A stretch of 64,000 bases of DNA from Adiantum capillus-veneris. Its lineage: Eukaryota; Streptophyta; Polypodiopsida; Polypodiales; Pteridaceae. Both the position numbers and the translations under genes were made by a program. The first letter of the stretch is position 1, and every line of letters starts with the position of its first letter. Below are positions 56,641-64,000 of the stretch, piece after piece. The notes beneath the pieces were generated by a model. It did not search any database, was not told the origin of the DNA, and was given only the letters and a program-made list of their open reading frames with translations. Location: positions 62,708,248 to 62,772,247 of the forward strand of contig CM043944.1 of the NCBI GenBank assembly GCA_014529385.2, read 5' to 3'.

Positions 56641-59600
56641 AAGAATTTTTGGAAAAGATGGAGGTTGCCTGTATTAGCAACCAGATTCATGACCCTACGC
56701 AAATGTTACGCCTTCTCCAAATTTGTTTGAAGAGTGATGCACGAGTTTGGTCTAAAGCATTTGAAGAGGAGTTGCGTGTGGCTGATCCACCTGTAAGGTT
56801 GAGTTGGGACGATCTACGACATGGGTTGGAAGTGGAGTTTGTGAAGATAGAAGATCCTGACAAGGTGTGGCAAGAAGTACAGGCTTTGGTGCAAAAGGAA
56901 GGTGAGCCAGTAGATGCGTACATACGTAAGTTTTCATTGGCATGGGAGCGAATGTGCAAGGCTTTAGCACCACAGGTACCCCCGCCTGACATGATGAAGA
57001 AGGACAGGTTCTTGGCTGGTCTTTGGGAGAATATACGTTGGAGAGTGGAGCTAAAGAAGCCTAGGACATATGAGAATGCACTAGAGGTAGCAAGGAACAA
57101 AGAGTGGAAGCTGAGGAAAATGAGCCAGTTAGGGGTGGAGTCTTTGCCAATGAGGTCTGAATTTCAGCCTATAGAGTCTTTACAAGGTCGCATGTCAGGG
57201 GTTCATCATGAAACAGTGGTTCTTGTTACTACTCAGGTTATGCCAGCAGTGGTCACTACAACAGTGCAAGATGATGGGCTAAGGCAAGACATGAGGCAAG
57301 TGGTTGATTTGATGAAGAATCTCAGCCTAAACATGCTAGGTCAAGTGGGAAATAATCGAGGTCGAGGGCGGTTTGCAAATCAGCCAGGAGGTGAAGAAAG
57401 GCCTAGGAATGGTGCTGGACAAAGCAATGGTAGGTTTTGGAGGCAGACGCCTACATGTTATAATTGTGGAGAGTTGGGTCACATCAGCCCGCAATGTGAT
57501 AAGCCACCAAGGATGGGGGGAGACATGTATCCATTGCCAAAACAGGTGCTAACTAGGTCAAATGATTATGGCATCGAAATTAAGGGAGACGAAGGAACCA
57601 GTGGACTGACCCAGGAGGAAAAGGGAAAGACAAAAGTGCTAAGTGTAGTCACCTTGGAGAAGGCATCAAAGCTAGAGGATACATTAGTGATGCCTATTGG
57701 GAAGAGGACCACAGAGGATAAGGAAGGAAGAAGTGCCCCGGGTCCTAGTAAGAAGAAAGGAAAGAGCCACGAAGGCGAGGATGTCAAGGCCAAGAGGAAA
57801 AGGAGAGCTCGTCGAAAGTTTCATGTTTCAGATTTTCCACTAGGGGATGGGCAATTAAGCTATGACTTGAAGGAGGATCTGACGAGCAGGAAGGCAGATG
57901 TTACTTTTGGGCAGCTTATAGAGATGGTGCCTAAGCTAAAGCGACAGTGGAAGAGGATGGTTAACCCAATGGAGAAAGATCCAGAGAGAGGTTCAGTGAA
58001 GGTGTTGGCAATGGACGAGCTACCAGACATTTGTCCAATAGTAGATGTGTGGCATAAAAGGAAAAATTTGGGACAAGGTTATGTGGATGGCGGAGCCCAA
58101 ATATGCGTCATAACACACTCATGCGTTGAGAAGATGGGTCTCACAGTGGCTGGGGTGTCAGGTTTTCGGATCAGATTGGCAAACCATCAAAAAGTAAAAT
58201 GCTTGGGTGTTGTAAAGAGCTTAGAAGTGGAGGCATATGATGCAAAGGCAGTGGTTGATTTTCATGTGATGCCAGCAGGGTTGGGAGCATATCCTATTAT
58301 ATTGGGCAGACCATGGTTACGTGCAGTGGGAGCTGTTCAAGATTGGCGACATGGTACGATTAGCCTCTATGGAAAGACAGGTACCAAGAAGCTTTATAAT
58401 ATGGACACAAGGAAACGATTAGAGGAGCTTTATGAAGATGAGGATGAGTCTAGTGATGAAGACTCTTCCACGGTGACAAATGAGGACAGTGATAGCACTA
58501 CCAGCAGTGATGAGGATGTTGATGTTGCATTTCTTTTGATGGATAAAGAAATCCAGGAGTGTGGTTTAGTCGCATTTGCGAAGGAAGTTGAAGATGAAAG
58601 TGAAGGGCCTTATGAAGTGATTGAAGGGCTGATGCAAACCAAAGTTGAGTTGTCTAAGAAGCAAGAATTAATGACGCAAATGATTAGTGGAGACCTCTCA
58701 GCTATGGAGAAGGATATATTTTTGCATATGCTGGCTAGTTTTCCTGATTTGTTCATTACTTCATATGAAGAGATCAGAGGGTTCAAGGGTGAAGAGATGC
58801 ATATAGAGCTGAAAGAAGGTGCTAATCCAGTGCGGCAAAGGCTAAGAAGGATGGTTCAAGAGCAAATGGAAGCCTTGCGGGTAGAGGTGGACAAGTTATT
58901 GAAGGCAGGGTTCATAGTTCCAGTGGAGACCACAGAATGGGTGAGTCCAGTTGTAGTCAGTCCAAAGAAGGATGGGAAGTGGAGGATTTGTGTAGATTTT
59001 AAACCCTTAAATGCAGCCACTAAGAAGAACCCATATCCTCTTCCATTCATTGATCAGATCTTGGATTCAGTGGCAGGTTATGAGAGGTACAGAGTGTGTG
59101 ATGGTTTTTCAGGCTATTTTCAATTGAAGATTGCTCTTAAAGACCGCACAAAGACAACTTTCATTACGCCATGGGGCTGCTATTGCTACACAGTGTTGCC
59201 GTTTGGGTTGTCAAATGGACCATCTTTCTATCAAGAGAGAGCGAATTGGGTGTTGGAACCATTCATTGGTAGTTGTGTTAAAGCTTTTATGGATGACTTC
59301 TGTGTTTATAGCAGTAGGGCTGAACACCATGAGAAGCTACAGATGGTATTGGCTCGATATGATGAATGTGGAGGACAACTAAATCCAAAGAAATGTCATC
59401 TAGCACAGCCAAGGGTGAAGTTATTGGGCCACATGGTGTCAGAAAATGGCATTGAGGCTGATCCAGACAAGGTTAAGTCTATCATTCTTCTTCCATCACC
59501 TACGAGTACGAAGCAATTGGCAACCTTTATACACAAAGTGAAGTACATGGCACGGTTTATTCCATTGTCTTCGCAGCTTCTTTATCCATTACAGCAAGTG

Positions 59601-61943
59601 GCAAAGCATGATCCATTGCAATGGGATGACAAGTGTGAAGAAGTGTTTCAAGAGGTGAAAGAGGTGTTAGGGGGGTTGTCAGCCATGCAGGCTCCTGATT
59701 GGGAGAAAGTTTTTTATGTAAATCCATCAGTAGGGGATGATGCCATTGGAGCCATGCTATTGCAAAAGGGGAAGGGCAGCCATTATATGAGGCCAGTGTA
59801 TTGTGCAAGCCGAGTGAAGTTGGTAGCGGAGAGAAAGTTATCGGAAGTAGAGCTAGTGATGGCCAGTGTAATATTTGCTTGTCGACGATTTCGTCATTAC
59901 TTGCTACCACGGCCTTTTGTTTTCTTGACGAGTTATGCCTTTTTGCCACAGTTAATTAATGGCATTAACATGTCAAATGTGGTCAAGAAATGGGTAATTG
60001 AGATGCAAGAGTTTGAGTTCTCTTTTCTAGTGGAAGATAGTACAAGGGCTACCCTAGCTGATTTGTTGACCTACAAGGAGAATCCCCTTATTGTTAAGGA
60101 AGAGGTGGTGAGAAAGGCAGTTGAAGAAGTGCCACAGATCAGCAATGCACATGTGTTGTTCTTTGATGGTTCATACAGAAAGAGCCACGATGCAACTTCA
60201 GGGGGTATAGCACTTTATGATCCAGAGGGGAAGCTAGTATGCAAGAGAGGGTTCAAATTGGATGCGCATAGTAACAATGAGGCTGAATATGCTACATTGG
60301 AAGCCGGATTACACATTTGTTTGAAGCATGGGGTTCGAAGGTTGAGCATAAAAGGTGATGCCTTGTTAGTGGTGAAGCAAGTGCTGGGTGTGTGGAAGAG
60401 CAAGAACACCTCATTGAAGGAAATGTGCTTTAGAATTAAAGGCCTGTTAAAAAAGTTTGAAGCATGGAGCATCAAACACATTGAACGTGCTCTAAATGGA
60501 GAGGCACATGAAGCAGCTCAAGGCATGATTGGGGAGCTATTCGTGTTGAGGACCAATTTACCTCTTTATCATGGCCGGGAAAGTTTGGCTCAAGAAGAGG
60601 AGTTTTTGCTAACAGGAATCATTCCAAAGGAGATTCAGAAGTCTAAGAAGTATGGCTTTATGCGTAGAGCATACAGGTACAAATTGATTGGTGATGTCTT
60701 ATACATGAAAGGGGCTGATCTCGTGTTGAGACGTGTACCTTGGTGGGAGGAGCTTTACAGAGTGTTGGAAGAGAATCATGAAGGCGCATGTGGTGGCCAT
60801 TTTGCTCTAAAGATCACCTTGCATAAGATTTTGCAAGAGGGGTATGTATGGCCTAGTTTGCACAAGGATGTTCACCATTGGTGTAGGTCTTGCAATAGGT
60901 GTCAAGCGTTTGGGAAGAGAGTGTTGAAGTCAGAGCTACGAAAAACCATTATGGCGTTTGATGTGTTTGAAAAGTGGGGGATTGATGCAATAGGCCCGTT
61001 ACCTATCACAAGCAGGGGAAAAAGCTATATTTTGACGGCAGTGGACTATCTTTCTAGATGGGCAGAGGCTATAGCAGTAAAACAGATCACTGCAAAGGAT
61101 GTGGCAAAATTTGTGTATGATGAAATATGTTGCAAGTTTGGGGTGCCATTAGAGCTACTTTCAGATAAGGGGCCAGGATTTAGAGCTAAACTGCTAGACT
61201 TCTTATGCACAAAGATGAAGATTAAGCATCAGCATACCACTCCTTATTACCCACAGTGTAATGGCTTAAATGAAAGATTCAATGGTGAGTTGGTACAAAT
61301 TCTTTATAAAGTGAGAGAGCACCAAGGAAAGAATTGGGATTTGGAATTGCCTAGTGCATTATGGGCTTACCGTACTTCGGTGAAGACAGGTACAGGGTTT
61401 ACTCCATTTCATTTGGTGTATGGAAAGGAAGCACTATTGCCTGTGGAGGTAGAGTTGCCTGCGGTCAAGATGTTAGAGAAGTTGCTTGGGCCGCCTAGTG
61501 ATGCATTCAAAAAGAGGCTCTTGCAGTTACAAGAGGTCCAGTTGGATAGGATGAGCGCATTGGAACATTATGGGAAGATGCAAGATAGGGCTTTGGCAAA
61601 GATAAATGAAAAGGTCAAAAGTAAGGGTATCAAGAAACATGACTTGGTTTTGCGCTACAACAGTAAGCTGGACAACACCTTCTAAAAGAAGTTTCAAATT
61701 AAGTGGGAAGGCCCTTTCAAGGTAGTAGAGTGTTTTCCAACTGGCACATATCAGCTGGCTAACCTGGATGGTGTTCTACATCAGTCAAGGGTAAATGGAT
61801 TGCGTCTTAAATTGTATCATGCTAGATTGATGATGGTGGAGCAAGATGAGCTGTCTGTGGAGCAAGCAAAGTTGGTGAAGGATGAGGAGACCTGTGATGC
61901 GGCGAGTCTCATATCTCTCTTTGCTGCTGCTGATCATGAATGA
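56641..61943 (+). pseudogene. Z gag-pol polyprotein, N-terminus missing, one stop codon
   Basis: A single frame runs through. Gag capsid-like part 56660-57140; zinc knuckle C-x2-C-x4-H-x4-C at 57455-57496; protease 58060-58400 with DGG at 58086 and ILGRPW; RT 58830-59520 with FMDD at 59286; RNase H 59640-60060 lacking catalytic residues; archaeal-type RNase H 60150-60520 with DGS, NNEAEY, GDA and EAHEAA; integrase 60760-61680 with the H2C2 finger, Asp at 60984 and 61164, Glu at 61272 (35 residues between the last two). TAA at 61683-61685 cuts the C-terminal GPF-like part, which stays open to 61943. No chromodomain. With the N-terminus and PBS gone this copy cannot be autonomous. Confidence 0.92.
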
Positions 61944-61971
61944 TCTAGCAGACTAGGGGATGGGCAAATTA
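61927..61971 (+). promoter_or_regulatory. Hairpin plus polypurine tract before Z's right LTR
   Basis: Arms CTGCTGATCAT and ATGATCTAGCAG with a GA loop (61927-61951) overlap the pol stop codon. ACTAGGGGATGGGCAAATTA then leads to the LTR at 61972. The block matches 39 of 45 positions in element B at the same distance from its LTR. Confidence 0.8.
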
Positions 61972-63698
61972 TGTCAGGAGTTTTTTGGAGCAAGGGATTG
62001 CGCATATGTACATATACATGCATGGTGCATCAAATGAAGAATTGCCCATTTTCCAGAGCCAGGTGGTTACGTGGGGCCCACATGTGTACAGGTAGGACAA
62101 CATGTACACAGTGCAGCGATTTTCACTATTATCAATACTAGTGTGTTTTTTCTACAATAAGGAGGAGTTGGTAGCGCGTAAAACTTCTCGAGGAAGCTAT
62201 CCACGGGCCGACGACGTGAGGTCAGCAGGTGCGTCAGATGGCATCTAGTGGCGTCAGGAGGACGAACGAGGTCAATATTTGCACGCGGATGAGGACGGAC
62301 ACACCGTGGGTGTTTTTTGGTGAGAGTTATGCAGAAAGGTCATCATTAGGACCAATTTTTGGGGCCACTTCACGTGGTGGCGAGATGCATTATTGGAAAA
62401 AAGCTGAGTGCCAGGTGTGCGAATGATGAAAAAAGGTGACAACTATGCACTGCGAGGTCAGTTTTTGGCCTGTTCGGGGTCCGTTTGAGGTCATCTAAAA
62501 AGCCAAGGGTGCCCAAGTAATAAAGCTAAGTGTGGGAACTAAAAAAAACTGAGAGAAGACCAGAAAAAACGTGGAGAAGAGAGGAGGAACAGCCGCAGGT
62601 GTGTTTTTTGGGTTTTTGGAGCCTGTTTTGGCCGTAAACTGCTCATCCGATGTCGGATTTGAGCACTTTGACATTGTAGACTGGGGTTTTGGGCCGTTCC
62701 GAACGCGATGGCGCTGTCCATTTTTCCAAATTCCTCACTCTTTTTCTGCTGTTTTTCTGTGTAATCTTCTCCGGTGAGTGAATCTTCTTCTCCAATTTGT
62801 GATTGTATCTGGTATCTTTTACCCATATTGTGTGAGCTGTTTTCCCCATTGGTGTTGGCCCAAGCTCATTTGTATCTAAACATCAGAAATTCTCCTCTTT
62901 TGAGCTGAGTTTTTTTTGGGTGTGTGTGTGTGTGTGTGTGTGTGTGTCTGTGTGGAGTGGACAAGTGGATAGTTTCTCTCCTCTCACTCCAGAGGTGTGT
63001 TCCCTGTCTCGGCCAGGTGTGTTGTCTAAGCCGAGTGGTGCCCCATAGTGTGTGTGTATATCCTTCCAAGAGTGTGTGTCGTGTCGTTATAGAGGCACTA
63101 TGTGTGTTTTCATCCCGCTCACAGCGTGTTGCGCCCGATGAGAGCTACGCGTCGATACCTACATTGCACGTGTACGGTTCGGTCTTGCGAGCTCCTTCTA
63201 CGAGCTTCATCGGTTGTTTGGGTGAGCATACGTTGTCGGATTTTGCATTGCAGCATATCCACGCGTTCACAACGAGTAGAACTACACATTAGACACTTTA
63301 GATTTCAGAAACGGAGACCTGCAAATTTCGGCCAGACATCCTACGCGTTTCTGCACCGGGTGTTTTGAGTCAGGATTTTGGTTCATAGAGCTTAGGGAGA
63401 GTGACCTATTGGTAGTAATAGGGTCTCCTTCAAGTTCTATGGTGTTTCGAGATCGTTTGATGGGTGTTCGGCTTCAAAAAGCGTTGTAGGAAGTTTCCTC
63501 TTTTGCACTCTTGAAGGCTGTGACTTAGACAATTGGTAGAGACCTCTGTAGGAATTAGTTAGGAGTCGGTCCTGAGTGTAGGTTGACACCTTATGCTTGC
63601 TTCCACGCACCTGCGGGTCGAGCTTCGTCCTTAGCTGACATTATATGTTAGGTGAGTTCTCGCTGTGCTGACGTCCGTCGCGGCGTATCCGTCCAACA
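61972..63698 (+). repeat. Z right LTR, full length (1727 bp)
   Basis: It begins TGTCAGGAG and ends GTCCAACA directly before a PBS. A TG run lies at 62921-62947. Half of the recurrent palindrome (GACATCCTACGCGT) is at 63335-63348. The part 63048-63698 has no counterpart in the left LTR. Confidence 0.85.
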
Positions 63699-64000
63699 TT
63701 AGCGCCGCTGCCGGGGACGAAAACCTTAGGTAGGTGACCGAGACTAATCCTTGAGGATTGGGATTTTTGGCTTGCCAAGAGTTTCGCTTTACATTTAGAT
63801 AGGATCAGAGGGTGGAGGACTCTCTAGGTCTTAGAGGGAGTCTAGGAAGCCTGTGTCTGGCCTAGATCCTTCGACTTAGGTAGAAGAGGTAGACTTAGGT
63901 AGTTTTAGGTAGTAGTCGAGTTCTAGAGTAGGAGTTGGAGTGGTAGAAGCGGTGAGAGGAGAGCTTGAGAGTTCGGAGAGGCCAAAAAGTAACCATAAAC
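63699..64000 (+). mobile_element. Start of a second Z-type element: PBS and leader
   Basis: The PBS is 63700-63717, TAGCGCCGCTGCCGGGGA, the gypsy type with one G-to-A change at its second base. The leader that follows is non-coding and reaches the window edge. The element uses the LTR at 61972-63698 as its 5' LTR. Its gag should start right of the window. Confidence 0.75.

Larger units (their letters stand above)
55571..63698 (+). mobile_element. Element Z: young Tat-type Ty3/gypsy element, 5' end deleted
   Basis: Left partial LTR (55571-56640), gag-pol (56641-61943), hairpin and purine tract, full LTR (61972-63698). The two LTR copies differ at only about eight positions over ~1070 bp, so the insertion is recent. 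The left LTR lacks its last ~650 bp, the PBS and the start of gag, all lost in one deletion at 56640/56641. The right LTR is followed by a PBS and leader rather than flanking DNA, so two elements share it in tandem. Dual RNase H places it in the Tat lineage. Confidence 0.9.

Noticed and set aside
56523-56657. N-terminal extension of the Z polyprotein starting in a TG repeat
   Set aside because: It has no ATG, lies in LTR sequence and exists only because of the 56640 deletion; the first in-frame ATG is 56658.

Overview
This looks like nuclear DNA from a land plant with a large, repeat-rich genome. The evidence is plant-type Ty3/gypsy polyproteins (one with the dual RNase H of the Tat lineage), a copia-type solo LTR, a pentatricopeptide-repeat (PPR) gene fragment, and long CT/GA microsatellites. 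I see no intact host gene, tRNA or rRNA. The plant group cannot be fixed from the sequence; the very old, nested, decayed elements would suit a fern, lycophyte or gymnosperm, but that is a guess. Names P1, P2, A, A2, B, M, X and Z below are labels for this window only.

Layout, left to right. 1-3188: the 5' part of a minus-strand element (P1: gag, PBS, 2.0-kb LTR) running off the left edge. 3189-7362: old repeat-like DNA with a recurrent palindrome. 7363-20150: a long, decayed minus-strand Ty3/gypsy element (A) with gag, protease, RT, RNase H and integrase, plus an unusual second retropepsin-like domain after the integrase. Inside A sits B (12241-15336), a small plus-strand LTR element with 872-bp LTRs, no gag-pol, and its own acidic reading frame. 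20151-27890: LTR-like fragments, a ~47-bp minisatellite, microsatellites and unassigned DNA. 27890-30565: a second, gag-only relative of A (A2) with PBS and a probable 5' LTR. 31560-35383: a second copy of the P family (P2). 37300-51950: a tandem array of ~235-bp units with three insertions in it: M (37938 to about 43080, LTRs plus gag only), a short TIR element (43434-43680), and X (44583-50509, 2-kb LTRs that contain a PPR gene fragment). 51990-54020: remnants of a Cys/His-rich, transposase-like gene split by a copia-type solo LTR with a perfect 5-bp target duplication. 55571-63698: Z, a young Tat-type element with an almost intact gag-pol; its right LTR is followed directly by another PBS and leader that run off the right edge.

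How the parts relate. P1, P2 and X share one primer-binding site and 35-bp leader, so X is probably a non-autonomous passenger of the P family. A2, B, M and Z share a second PBS type. B and Z also share the 45 bp before their 3' LTRs, including a hairpin with a compensatory base-pair change, so B is probably moved by Z-like enzymes. Nesting order (B into A; M, X and the TIR element into the array; the solo LTR into the transposase-like gene) gives a relative history, and LTR divergence makes Z the youngest insertion by a wide margin.
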